64,000 bases of DNA from Serripes groenlandicus (Eukaryota > Mollusca > Bivalvia > Cardiida > Cardiidae), in NCBI GenBank assembly GCA_031761405.1, contig JASEVX010000013.1, forward strand, positions 41,874,730 to 41,938,729, in the 5' to 3' direction. This document shows, piece after piece, positions 1 to 11,003 of this stretch (the stretch's first letter is position 1; each line of letters begins with the position of its first letter). A program made the translations under genes and the position numbers. Under the pieces are notes generated by a model. That model made no database searches. It was not told where the DNA came from and saw only the letters and a list, made by a program, of their open reading frames with translations.

Positions 1-214
1 TTGTCATGATAACTTTAAAATCAGCAATAATTTTGCCATTTCTTAATATTTCTTCTTCAAAATTTCAAACTATATTGTTTGTGACAACATGGTCATTATG
101 TACACCCTCAACCTGTTACCCAAGGTCATATACTGAAGTCCCATAAGTATTTGAAATTAAAGGTTGAATTGTTTATTTACATTGAAATAGAAAAGGAATT
201 TAATATAGATAAGA

Positions 215-510
215 CTGATTGATTGATTAGCGTTTAACGCCGTTTTCAAAAATTGTTCAGTCATATCACGGCGACCAGTTCACCTACTCATGCGTTTCCT
301 GGTTTTCCTACACTAGTACAGCACACAACATACTTTCCAAGCAACTGTCTGCTTTTCCACATAGACTGTTAAACAGCCCATTGGTGAAAGACGAATGACG
401 CATGTCACAGTGACGTTTGTCAAACGTTGGAATAAATGTTTGCCGAGCTGGGATTCGAACTCACAGCTCGCGTCGCTAACGATTGAGGTACCGGGATCGG
501 CTATATATAG
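215..510 (-). mobile_element. SINE family B copy
   Basis: Family B has a different tRNA-like head (complement of gattcgaactcacagctcgc) and a body with gcgtttcctggttttcctac and gcaactgtctgcttttccac. The shared tail tttaacgccgttttcaaaaa is at the plus-strand left. Confidence 0.8.
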
Positions 511-599
511 ATAAGACATTTTAATTGCTAACCTTTTATATGTACATGTATACGCACAAAAACCAGCATACGAAAGCAGGTATACTTGTGTTTGTTTCA

Positions 600-700
600 T
601 TAGTTCGTTTTACGCCGTGTTTCAACATTATTTCGGTTTTTTCTCACAGACCGAACACTCATTCACGATCCCTAGGAAAACGAACCAGTACTAGGAAATG
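600..700 (-). mobile_element. SINE family C 3' fragment
   Basis: ttcgttttacgccgtgtttc followed by accagtactaggaaatgaga; no head. Confidence 0.55.
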
Positions 701-827
701 AGAAATTCCTCATTTTGCTACAATGTTTTCAAAAAGTCGTTTGCTTCAGATGCGTCAAAACTGCGGCGGCATGCGAGACCGGGTTAAAGAGAGTTGAAAT
801 CATGGTGAATTAGCGAATTTTTCTTTA

Positions 828-1084
828 GCCTCGGTTGTGTAGTGGTAGAGCGTCCTTATCGAGTGCGGGGGGTCGCGGGTTCGATCCCCAGTCGGGTCAC
901 ACCAAATACTTTAAATATGGTGGTAATGGGTGCCCTCCTTGGCGATCAGCTATACATGCGGGGGTAATCATTACGACTGACTGGCTGGTGTCAGGATACA
1001 TGGACAAGTACAGTGTAGTATTGGTAAATTACCCAGGAAACGCCGTGATTTCACTAAGAAATTATCGAAAGCGGCTTAAAACAC
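828..1084 (+). mobile_element. SINE family A, full length (reference copy)
   Basis: A tRNA-like head, gtagtggtagagcgt (A box) and gggttcgatcccc (B box), is followed by a conserved body (gcattacgactgactggctg-like) and the tail cgccgtgatttcac...gaaagcggcttaaaac. The tail motif is shared with families B and C. The head does not fold into a tRNA with a paired acceptor stem, so it is not a tRNA gene. Confidence 0.85.
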
Positions 1085-1393
1085 CAAAAAAACTTTTACT
1101 ACCTGATAATTTAAAAGTCTGCCACCATGTTTGACTGTAGACAAGTCTTAAAGCACAGCATAGAGAGTTTATAGGTTAACCTATAGGATCTACAGCCGGA
1201 ATACGAAATCAGGAATAATTCTATTTGAACAAAGGAAGTAACATCCCCACGAGAGTTCGCCAGGAATCGCGAGACATTACGGCGTTCTGACGCTAAGAGA
1301 GAATTTTTCATATCCAATTAATGATTCGCTTGCTACATTGAATATAAATGCATGGAGCCACGCTAAAATGGGTCGTGCTGCAGTCACAATGGT

Positions 1394-1618
1394 TTAACCC
1401 TTTCCCCAAAAAATGCAGACGCCTTCAGCCCTCAATTCAGAAGACGACTTTTGAAAAAAATAATTAACCCCTTCCCAAATGCAGACGCATTCAACCGCCA
1501 CTTCAGCAGACTGCTTTTGAGACACAAGGGGAAATTGATCATCATAACAATTCCATGTTTTTGCCTTGATGGTAATCAGTCGTCTGCTGCAGATTTGGTG
1601 TATATGGGAAAGGGTGAA
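1394..1618. mobile_element. MITE-2 copy
   Basis: Ends ttaaccctttcccc and gggaaagggtgaac are inverted. Inner arms are cagcagactgcttttgagac and cagtcgtctgctgcagattt. A second ttaaccccttcccaaatgca at 1465 shows two left ends. Confidence 0.75.
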
Positions 1619-1859
1619 CAACTGTATGGGTCCGTTCATAGAGAACAACGTATGCGTTAAGCGATTGCGAACAGTCTGATTAAGTTCTACACTGTTTTAC
1701 ATTTTAATTACACTTTCTTGCTCCATTATGATATAGATGTGAAGCCAGGACTTTGACACCCATAGCATAGCACCCCCCCCCCCCCCGCACCCCAAGACTA
1801 CACCCTACACCCCCCCCCCCCCAAGAAATATCCCACCACCCACCCCCCAGCCGTTTAAA

Positions 1860-2350
1860 CAAATTTGTCGTCAGCGGAGACAACACTCACGTGTCTTTAT
1901 CAACTACGCATTTTAACACTCACTTTCTTGTGACGTTGTACATATAAGAGACATACCGTACTTTAGATGTAGAGATATTCTAAAGAATATAAAATATATA
2001 GGGAAGGACTTTCACCTTATAACCTCCCCGATGCTTTAATTAACCCTTTCCCTCATATAGACGCTTTCTGACGCCTCTGCAGCAGACGGCTTTTTGAAAA
2101 CATAGTGACAAAAGAAGAAATTGCACAAAACGTGCAATTTCTCCTTTTGCCACAATGTTTTCCACTTTTTGTCAAAGGTTATCCATTCAATTATGGAGAT
2201 TTTTTATGTATGAGGGAAAGGGTTAAACAAATCCTTTCTTCAGCGGAGACAAACATTCGTGTGTTTGTATCAACTACGCATTTAACACTCACTTTCTGAT
2301 GACGTTATCAGGTAAGAGACATACCGTACTATAAATGTAGAAATATTCTT
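1860..2350. repeat. diverged units of the 183-bp repeat around a MITE-2
   Basis: agcggagacaacactcacgt (1875) and agcggagacaaacattcgtg (2239) each continue to taagagacataccgtact. The MITE-2 at 2040-2226 lies between. Confidence 0.7.
2040..2226. mobile_element. MITE-2 reference copy with TTAA ends
   Basis: Termini TTAACCCTTTCCCTCATA and gagggaaagggttaa, subterminal cagcagacggctttttgaaa, and a central palindrome aaattgcacaaaacgtgcaattt. The TTAA at each end could be a target duplication or part of the termini. No ORF. Confidence 0.82.
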
Positions 2351-2409
2351 AAGTAGACATGGCTGGATTTTCACCCTCATGGCCAAGTCGACCCACCAAA
2401 ACTCCCTAT

Positions 2410-3300
2410 TCTTCAGCGGAGACAATAGTTGCGTCCTCACAGACAACGCATACACATATTACTCACTTTACGGTGCAGTTGTTCATATAAGAGACATAAT
2501 ACAAGAAACCGCTGAAGACGGTAAGGCCGGATTGTCGGCAATTTGGCCTTGAAAATCGACAAACCAAGGTCAAGGTCAAAGTAACCATAGAAATCAATAG
2601 AACTTGTTACTGGTTACCTTCAGGCACAGTTTCAGACAGACAGACAGAACGACGGACAGACGGACAGACGGACATCGCCAATATATAGACCGGAATTGCT
2701 AGAGTAATCCGGCCAATAAAATAGATGTAGAAATATTCTTAAGAAGACAGGGATGGACTTTCATCCCCATGATAGCCTAGTCCCAAAAACTACCTCTTAT
2801 TTAGTATCTCATCTTCAGCGGAGACAATAGTTGCGTCCTCACAGACAACGCTTACAGATAACACTCACTTTCTTGTGCAGTTGTTCATATAAGAGACATA
2901 ATATAAAATAGATGTAGAAATATTCTTAAGAAGACAGGGTGGACTTTCACCCCCATGATAGCCTAGTCCCAAAACAACATTTTATTTAGTATCCCTTCTT
3001 CAGCGGAGACAATAGTTGCGTCCTCACAGACAACGCTTACAGATAACACTCACTTTCTGGTGCAGTTATTCATATAAGAGACATAATATAAAATAGATGT
3101 AGAAATATTCTTAAGAAGACAGGGTGGACTTTCACCCCCATGATAGCCTAGTCCCAAAACTACATCTTATTTAGTATCCCTTCTTCAGCGGAGACAATAG
3201 TTGCGTCCTCACAGCCAACGCTTACAAATAACACTCACTTTCTGGTGCAGTTGTTCATATAAGAGACATAATATAAAATAGATGTAGAAATATTCCTAAG
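2410..3300. repeat. 183-bp tandem repeat, about four to five units
   Basis: Each unit starts ttcagcggagacaatagttg and includes gttcatataagagacataat and gatagcctagtcccaaaact. Starts are near 2412, 2813, 2998 and 3181. The first spacing is enlarged by a segment at 2510-2710 with (cagacaga)n. Confidence 0.85.
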
Positions 3301-3360
3301 AAGCCTGTGACGTTCGACTGTTTTTTGTGAGGTCTTCCAGACGTGAATAAGTCACTACCC

Positions 3361-3997
3361 TTAACCCCTTTTTACCATATACATTTCTGACTTTTCTGTC
3401 TTTAAAAAACCTTGTAGCATAAGGAATTTCTCCTTTTGCCCACAATGTTTTCAACTCTTTTCAATAATTGTAATTTCTTAAATAGAAATCATAGCATTTT
3501 ATAGTCGTCTGCAGATTTATTGTATGAGGGAAAGGGTTAAGCCTTTCCCATTTACAGTCGATTTCTGACCTTTCTGTCTTTTGAAAACAGTGTGGCATTG
3601 TGGCATAAGGACAAATCGCTCATGATTTAGAAATTTCTCCTTTTTGCCACAATGCTTTCAACTCTTTTCAATAATTGTACTTTCATATATATAAATCTTC
3701 CATAGTAGTGCCTAGATGTTTTTATAATCGTCTGCTGCAGATGTGATGTAAGTGAGAAATGGGGGATTTAACCCTTTCCTTCATATTAACGCTTTCTTAC
3801 GCCTCTGCAGTAGACGGCTTTTTGAAAACATAGTGACAAAAGTAGAAATTGCTCAAAACGAGCAATTTCTTCTTTTACCACAATGTTTTCCACATTCAGT
3901 CATAGGTTATTCATTCAAATATAGAGATCTTCTATTTTTTGACAAAATATGTTCAAAGTCGTCTGCTGCAGAATTGTCGTATGAGGGAAAGGGTTAA
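3361..3997. mobile_element. three MITE-2 copies in a row sharing TTAA junctions
   Basis: The copies run 3361-3540, 3537-3771 and 3768-3997. Each junction has a single ttaa serving as the right end of one copy and the left end of the next. Confidence 0.75.
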
Positions 3998-4067
3998 AGT
4001 CGGTGATTCCTCCGCTGACGTGTTACATGTCGAAGTTACATAAGCCGTAACCCCCACCTGTGGAGCG

Positions 4068-4580
4068 AGTGTATTTATTATATGCATCTGTAGCAGACGA
4101 ATTTTTTAAAAAAACGAAACATCGTGGCAAAAGGAGAACATTTTTCATGATAAGGAACTTCTACCTTTTACCAAAATGTTTTCACTCGGTTATATCATTT
4201 TTTATGATTTTTTTCCATGTTTTCATCTTGTTGTTGATTGATTGATTGGGTTGGGTTTAACGTCGTTTTCAACAATTTTTCAGTCATATCACGGCAGCCA
4301 GTTCACATATTCATGTGTTTCCTGGCTTTCTCTCACCAGTAATCCACACAATAATCCTTCCAAGCAATTGGCTGCTTTTCCACATAGACTGTTAGCTTAT
4401 TGGTGGAAGACGAATGACGCTTGTCTCAATGACTTTTTTTAAACGACGAAAAGAATGTTGGCCGAGCTGGGGTTCGAACTCACAACCCCTGGATTGACAG
4501 CCCGCGTCGATACCGACTGAGCTACCGGGGCTCGCCTTATTGTAATAAGTAGTCCGCTGCAGATGCGTTGTATGTTAGAA
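4068..4580. mobile_element. MITE-2 copy interrupted by SINE B
   Basis: The left part (tgtagcagacgaattttttaa, fragments around ggagaacatttttcatgata) and the right part (gtccgctgcagatgcgttgt) lie on either side of the SINE at 4220-4538. Confidence 0.65.
4220..4538 (-). mobile_element. SINE family B copy inserted into a MITE-2
   Basis: Tail gattgattgattgggttggg, body gcaattggctgcttttccac, head complement gagctaccggggctcgcc. The flanking sequence on both sides is MITE-2 (4068-4219 and 4539-4580). Confidence 0.85.
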
Positions 4581-4710
4581 GGAAGTTCATTTAACTCGTG
4601 GGTAATTTTCGGTTATAAACATTGAGAAGAAACAGGAGTAATTTTAGTCTTAAATATTTCGTTTTCTTTTCACCTAAATATTTCGTTTTCTTTTCACCTA
4701 AATATTTTGT

Positions 4711-4925
4711 ACGGCAGCTCTAAAGGGACACACATGAATTTTTTTTATCTCGTGCGCACGAGATACTAAGTCGTGCGAACGAGATATTAAGTCGTGCGAA
4801 CGAGATAAGTATCTCGCGCGCACGAGATACTAAGTCGTGCTAACGAGATACTATCTCGGGCGCACGAGATACAAACAAATTCGTATGTAATTTATAAAAA
4901 TGTGTGTGTCCCTTTAGAGCTGCCG
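4711..4925. mobile_element. MITE-7 with palindromic tandem core
   Basis: Ends tacggcagctctaaagggac and gtccctttagagctgccgta are inverted. The core has repeated self-complementary blocks such as atctcgtgcgcacgagatac, giving many alternative hairpins. Confidence 0.82.
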
Positions 4926-5018
4926 TAATTTTGTTTTCTTTCCACCTAAATATTTTTCAATGTCGTCCGATACAGAGGCGACAGAAGTCAGGGGCGTAGC
5001 TTTGCAATACTCAATGTG

Positions 5019-5325
5019 TAGGCCGTCTCGTGAGAAAATCAACATTGTGGACCCGGATCAGCCTAAGCATGCCACACAGGCCTACCCGGATAGTTCGCCT
5101 CATGTGGATGTTCTGTTTCAGGAATAACTACTCTATACATCTATCCCCCCTAAGACGGAATGTGTCGGCCGGATCAGTCTGCGCGGACAGCGCAGGCTGA
5201 TCTGGTCGATGCATTACGCAGATCTCTATCGCCGAAGCTGCATTTTGGGAAATTTTAGAAAAAATGTGTAGGTACGTGCCTACAGTGCCTACAGTGCCTA
5301 AAGGGAGCTACGCCCCTGGAAGCCG
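5019..5325 (+). mobile_element. MITE-1 derivative nested in a second MITE (gggcgtagct ends)
   Basis: Outer ends aggggcgtagctttgcaata (about 4990) and gagctacgcccctgg (to about 5320) are inverted; inside lie MITE-1 arms (ccgtctcgtgagaaaatcaa, gtcggccggatcagtctgcg). It matches 38808-39105 throughout, so the two were mobilised as one composite. Confidence 0.75.
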
Positions 5326-5446
5326 TCTTTATCGCGCGAGATGGACATTTGTATATGACCAGCCAAACTCGAGAGTATCGGCAGGCAGTCAATGCTACCA
5401 ACGACTTCTGTAACCATTATGGAAAAATGTAGACATTGTTCCTTAT

Positions 5447-5826
5447 CCCACAATGTTTTCACTCTGGACCAAAACACCCAAGTTGTGAAGATGTTGTTCT
5501 CGTATTATCGAACTCCGTGTAGTGATATCACTTTATATACCTTTTTTTATTTTCAACCATACATGCACCTGAACAGAGCTCTAGATAAGGGGCGTTTTGC
5601 ATGTTCTAAAATCCTTATTCGACCCTCTAACCCTAATCCCACAATGTTTTCACTCTAGACCAAAACCCCCCATGTTGTCAAGATGTTTTTCTTGTATTAT
5701 CGAACTTTGTGTGTTGATATCACTTTATATACCTTTATTTCTATTTTCAGACATACATGTCTAGACCCAGAGCTCTATATAAGGGGCGCTTTTCATGTTC
5801 TAAATTCCTTATTCGACCCTCTAACC
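5447..5826 (+). repeat. 190-bp direct duplication left of a perfect palindrome
   Basis: Both copies run ccacaatgttttcactct to ttattcgaccctctaaccct. They meet at 5637. Confidence 0.8.
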
Positions 5827-5890
5827 CTATGTTGTTGGTACTCAAAAGAATCGTCTCAATGAGACGATTCTTTTGAGTACCAACAGCATA
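5826..5890. repeat. perfect palindrome, about 32-bp arms
   Basis: gttggtactcaaaagaatcg tctcaatgaga is followed by its exact complement to ccaacagcatag. It would form a cruciform; it separates the two duplications on either side. Confidence 0.88.
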
Positions 5891-5899
5891 GGGTTTGGT

Positions 5900-6240
5900 T
5901 GAACTTTAAGAGAGATATTGTGAGGAAAACAGCTGTAAACCGCTCCTTATCTGTAGCTCTGCATGGTACTTCTCAACGTTAAAGATATATCATTCCTAAG
6001 TAAAGACACAATTAACTCTTTACACGATTAACCAATCAAACAGCTCGCCATACCGAAGAGTTCCGAATTAGAGAGATATTGTGAGGAAAACAGCTGTAAA
6101 CGGCTCATTATCTCTAGTAGCTCTGCATGATATATCTCATTGTCAAAGATACATCATTCCCTAAGTAAAGACACAATAAACTCTTTACACGATTAACCAA
6201 TCAAACAGCTCGTTAAACCGAAGAGTTCCGAATGGTTAGT
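5900..6240 (+). repeat. 170-bp direct duplication right of the palindrome
   Basis: agagagatattgtgaggaaa to cgaagagttccgaat, twice (5909 and 6071). A related segment occurs at 30565-30730. Confidence 0.8.
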
Positions 6241-7560
6241 GGAAGAGTTCATTACTTTAATAGAGCGTCTGTTGATCCTGAAAATCAGAACAATTGAAAT
6301 TTTGAAAAACAAAATTCTATTTTAAGACACATGGCTTCCAAAAATAGCAAAACGACTAGGCGCAGATCGATGGCCTCCGTTGTTGTAATAGAGACAATCT
6401 TATTAATTCTAGAAAAACGGAGAGAGAAACGAATGACAGTGGTGGTAGCTCGCGACAAATCAGAAAATCCGTTACCATGGGAACCTGTTGCTTACTGCGG
6501 TATTAGAAAGAATGAATATATCGTGCAATTCTCTGTTATAGGTCAAAAGATACCAATTAAATTCCATATTTTTGCTCTTCTGATTTTGTTTAATATATAT
6601 AGGATCTGACATGTCATTTTATATAAAGTTTTATTAAACAAGAAATTTGTTATTAAGCTAAGCGAGCCTCTGGCGAGCTTGATAACACATTTCTTGGACG
6701 GGTTTGATAAAAGTTTATGAAATGACAACGATTGTCAGATTCTTTTTATCACATGACGAAACACAAAAAGAAAATCGTTTTTTCGCTGTCAGAAAATAGT
6801 CCAACATGTAATACTTAATAGACTGTTAACTAATCACACAAAAATAATGTTATGACCCAATACTGGTCCCTTTACCTCGTCCATCTATCGTGACGTTTGT
6901 GTTTACTGGATATACGTTCTAAGCCATTTTTTAGACATTCGCGGATGAATACACAAATAGCGATTCGGTCATGTTATATTACACGTGTTACATAAACAAA
7001 AATACGCAATGGGCATATTACATCGGATACAAGCATTGTCATGTGAACAAATCTTTATTAGCCACGTGTATTGGTATTAAGAGGTCTGGTCATCCTCCGT
7101 CATACCTTATAATAAATATGTTATAAGTAGTATATAGAAATTTGTTAGTAAATATAGATTAAATTCCATCTTTGTTTCCACAAAAATCAACAATATACAA
7201 TATGTTATAGATGTAAACTACGTAGTTTATTGTCGAACAATAAATCATAGTAATATATGTAATACAAAACACATACAACCAATTACATAAAACATGTAAT
7301 ATATATAATACAAAACACATACAACCAATTACATAAAACATGTAATATACACAATACAAAAAACATACAACCAATATACAAAACATGAAATATACACAAA
7401 ATCGAAAGTTCATAATTCCAAAAAGAAAAAAAAGAAAGAAAAAAAAAGAAAGAAAGAAAATCAACTCTCAATTTGTACAGGTAGGACACACTATATCATT
7501 GATGAGAGTAACCACTCACCTATAAAATAATCCAAAACGATGGAGGAGGTCATGTATTAT
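6240..7560. other. AT-rich non-coding stretch
   Basis: Apart from the hairpin above, this holds only a 93-codon frame at 6331 with no recognisable family, and three 48-bp units (acaatacaaaacacatacaa-type) at 7262-7385. No gene is supported. Confidence 0.5.
6605..6730. repeat. hairpin element
   Basis: tgtcattttatataaagttt and aaaagtttatgaaatgaca are the arms; inner tgttattaagct / agcttgataaca also pair. Confidence 0.7.
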
Positions 7561-7875
7561 GCCAGAAGGATATCACTCCGCGAAGATGGTTTCCGTCATT
7601 TTGCATACACTCAGTCTGGCTCAAAACTGGTTTTGCACATACTCTATTGTCACTATCAGACAAGTTCAATATACATGTACTAAACATTATCAAATTACTC
7701 AGTTCCAGTGCTATCCTTACATATTAACAATGCATTTAAAAATCATTGTCACATGCACTAATTTCTAGGCAAACATATGTTTTTTAGGGACCGGTCCGCG
7801 GAAGCATTTGGTTTAGTTTGACCGTATAAATTGTTTAATTGAACATCTTCTCAACATGTGTGTAACTGTCTGGTT

Positions 7876-8015
7876 ATCGCTTTCAGCGCCGAATTTCCTA
7901 AAGTAGAATATTCCATGTTCAAAATCGGGCAGTTCCATTTTTTTTTTATAATAAGAGTTCTGTTTGCAAAACCTCCATGTTGCCATTGTTTTCCTCGTAA
8001 ACAACTTAAGTCGTC
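7876..8015. mobile_element. MITE-4 end fragment
   Basis: ctttcagcgccgaatttcct and cgggcagttcca followed by a T run; only one end remains. Confidence 0.5.
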
Positions 8016-8021
8016 ACCACA

Positions 8022-8190
8022 CATCGGTGGTGTAGCGGTCAAGAGTCCTCCCCGGATGCGGGCTCGATCACCAGACGGGTAATAAAGGGCTTATCAACAA
8101 CTTTGGCGAACAGGGCTGTTGTCAGGAGTACCGAAGACTTACCCAGGAAACCCCCGTGATATAATTGAACAAATGGTTGAACTTGGAGTA
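8022..8190 (+). mobile_element. SINE family A, internally deleted
   Basis: Head cggtggtgtagcggtcaaga and ggctcgatcaccagacgggt are joined to the body end cccaggaaacccccgtgata. The central segment between the two is missing. Confidence 0.7.
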
Positions 8191-8535
8191 AAACACGATG
8201 CACACAAGAAAACAAAACATAATCTAGGATTTCAGATTTTTAACTAAACAAACGACCACTTGCTGTATACAGACGACTTTTACCAATTGTGTTATAAAGA
8301 ATCTCCAAATCAAGTCATTATAGTTTGACTTTTAAGCATTCAAATGTTTTCAACTGAACTTCTCTATTTTTGAAATGCACTATTATACATGTATATAGCT
8401 TTACGACTTACACAGTTAACCGATGAAGACGAAGTTTGTCCTCACAAAGGTTGTACACTCAGTAGCAGTGAAATCTCTGTTTATGCTCGTATTTTTACTT
8501 TTCGAATTATGCGTGTTTCTTATAACAATCAAATG

Positions 8536-8690
8536 CCTCGGTGGACGTAGTGGTAGAGCGTGCGCCTCGGGTGCGGGAGAGTCGTTGGTTCGATCCCCGG
8601 CCGGGTCATACCAAACACTTTAAAAATGGTAGTGATTGCTGCCCTCCTTGGTGCTCACGACTGACTGGCTGATGTCAGGACAAGTCATTC
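8536..8690 (+). mobile_element. SINE family A, 3' truncated at a MITE-1 junction
   Basis: Head cctcggtggacgtagtggta, B box ggttcgatccccggccgggt, body to gctgatgtcaggacaa. It then runs directly into a MITE-1 internal sequence. Confidence 0.8.
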
Positions 8691-8952
8691 TCTATCCCGC
8701 TAAGACGGAATGTGTCGATCCGGATTAGCCTGCGCGGACTGAGCCGGCCCAAGGAATCTGCGCAAAGTATCGACCCGGATCAACCTAAGCTTGCCTGTGA
8801 GTTTTCTGTTTTCAGGAATCATTATTCTATACCTCTATCCCCCCTTAGACGAAATGTGTCAACCCGGATTAGCCTGCGCGGATTGCGCAGGCTGATTTGG
8901 ATCGATACATTACGCAGATGTTATAATGTTGGTTTTCTCGCGGGTCGGCTCA
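8690..8952 (+). mobile_element. MITE-1 copy
   Basis: Internal gaatcattattctatacctc and the right terminus ggttttctcgcgggtcggct. The left terminus is replaced by the SINE at 8536. Confidence 0.8.
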
Positions 8953-9059
8953 TATTTTGTTGCCATATACAATTATTTAACATTATACATTGTACAGGTA
9001 TATCATATATACAGAGACATATATATATATATATAAATATATATATATATTTCTATTAA

Positions 9060-10075
9060 GGCCTGTGATATATACTATTATAGTCAAAATGGTCTGGTCA
9101 CAAGTTCTCACAACATTATATACGGCCATTCCCTTATATATATATAGACTTGCCTTGATTGTCATTGGCTGTATATACAAAGACACAGTGAATAGATCAT
9201 ATTTCGCAATAACATATGAACCGTCCCGCGAGAAACCAACATTGTGGACTCTGCGTAAAGTATCGACCCGGATCAGCCTAAGTATGCCGCGCAAGCTAAC
9301 CGAAACAAACACTTTTCGCCTCCTGTGGATTTTCTGTTTCAGGAATCATTACTCTATACCTTTATCCCCCTGAGACGGAATGTGTTGACCCGGATCAGAA
9401 TGTGTGGACTGCGCAGCATGATCTGCGTCGATACATTACGCAGAGGCCATAATGTTGGTTTTCGCGCTGCTCATATGTCACTTTAATAAAACTTTCGTTT
9501 GTCCGTCCGTACGTTCGTCAGCTGGCACGTGTTGAATATACAAACAGCATCGACACCACTTTCTGCCTACGCGACGTAGGTAAATATATATTTGACGACT
9601 TATCAACTTTTTTTCCTCGTTTGTGTTCTTGGAGATCTTCTCGAGTGTGTGATTATTTTGATAAAAACAACATCAACGCTAATGAAATGTCACAAGAATG
9701 GATCTGTTCGAGTAATATCAGGGGGAAGGCATCGCGAACATCGGTAAATAAGTGGGTTTACGTCAGACAGTTTTATTGGGACCGCGACACCCTGGAAAAG
9801 GTCCATATCGTTGCGTCCCCATCTCTCCCGATCGTGTACAAGTTCGGACGGCGACACTTTAATGTAATAACACCTTATTTTGGCTTATCTTGACTCAAGG
9901 GGCGAACACAGACATTGTTTTATCGCCGTTTTCTTGTAATACAAATTTACTATTATAGTAAAAATGGTCTGGCCACAAGTTCTCACAACATTAGATACGG
10001 CCATTCCCTTATTAGTCGCCGAGCAGAAGCCCGCGACTTATATTTTTAATAACTTTTCGGAAAGGACCTTGACTC
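9060..10075 (+). repeat. duplicated segment flanking MITE-1 copies
   Basis: gtcacaagttctcacaacat and acggccattcccttat occur at 9098 and 9971. The 600 bp between has a TATATA run (9018-9050) and no supported gene. Confidence 0.6.
9219..9474 (+). mobile_element. MITE-1, full-length copy
   Basis: The inverted termini are gaaccgtcccgcgagaaacc and its near complement at the right (ttggttttcgcgctgctcat). The middle carries ggattttctgtttcaggaat. About 255 bp with long inverted subterminal arms (cgtaaagtatcgacccggat / gcgtcgatacattacgcaga); no ORF. Confidence 0.85.
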
Positions 10076-10088
10076 AATGGGCGAAAAC

Positions 10089-10354
10089 AGATATGAGCGC
10101 ATCCCGCGAGAAAACCAACATTATGGCACCTGCGTAATGTATCGACGCAGATCAGCCTGCACAGTCCGCGCAGACTGATCCGGGTCGACACATTCCGTCT
10201 CAGGGGGATAGAGGTATAGAGTAATGATTCCTGAAACAGAAAATCCACAAGAGGCGAAATATGTCCATCCGGGTAAGCCTGCGCGGTATGCATAGGCTGA
10301 TCCGGGTCGATACTTTACGAAAAGTACACACTGTTGGTTTCCTCGTGGAACGGC
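10089..10354 (+). mobile_element. MITE-1, full-length copy
   Basis: atcccgcgagaaaaccaaca on the left, ggtttcctcgtggaacggct on the right, and agtaatgattcctgaaacag inside. It lies 35 bp before the interrupted SINE and the foldback element. Confidence 0.85.
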
Positions 10355-10420
10355 TCAACTTTTTTATATATTCATATAATTCTAACTTCGACAGTGTAGT
10401 GGTTAGAGCGTCCGCCTCGA

Positions 10421-10985
10421 TGTCCGTGAAGTTGGCAATCTGGCAGTCTGGCAGCCTGGCAGCGTGAAGTTAGCAGTCTGGCAGTCTGGCAGCCTGGCAG
10501 CGTGAAGTTAGCAGTCTGGCAGTCTGGCAGCCTGGCAGCGTGAAGTTAGCAGTCTGGAAGCGTGGCAGTCTGACAGCGTGAAGTTAGCATTCTGACAGCG
10601 TGGCAGTCTGGCAGCACGAACTGAGGAGCGTGACAGCCTGGCAGCACGAACTGATAAGCGTGGCAGCCTGGAATCACGAATTGAGCAGCGTGGAAGCCTG
10701 GCAGAATGAACTGATCAGCGTGGCAGCCTGGCATCACGAACTGAGCAGCATGGCAGCCTTGCAGCACGAACTGATCAGCGTGGCAGCCTGGCTGCACGAA
10801 CTGAGCAGCGTGGCAGCACGAACTGAGTAGCGTGGCAGCTTGGCAAAGCAAAGATGTCAGTCGACAGCGTTATGAACTGAGGCACATAACATCGTGGCAG
10901 CCTGGCAGCCTGGCAGTCTGGCAGCGTGAAGTTAGCATTCTGACAGCGTGGCAGGCTGGCAGCACGAACTGAGCAGCGTGGCAGC
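10421..10985 (+). repeat. left minisatellite arm of the foldback element
   Basis: Units of 38 bp (to about 10610) pass into about eight 30-bp units and then a short second 38-bp block near 10905-10960. Inverted complement of 12110-12999. Confidence 0.85.
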
Positions 10986-11003
10986 CTGGCAGCAGGAACT
11001 GAG

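Noticed and set aside
828..900. A tRNA gene at the SINE head (A and B boxes present)
   Set aside because: The acceptor stem does not pair and the sequence continues into a SINE body repeated about 18 times in the window; no head in families A-E forms a full cloverleaf.
6331..6609. A 92-aa plus frame starting MASKNSKTTRRRSMASV
   Set aside because: It has no recognisable domain, no splice partner, and lies next to a hairpin element. It could be a transposase remnant, but there is not enough to call it.
7159..7489. Hydrophobic minus frames of 68-101 aa
   Set aside because: They are translations of an AT-rich 48-bp repeat and a poly-purine tract; there is no family resemblance.
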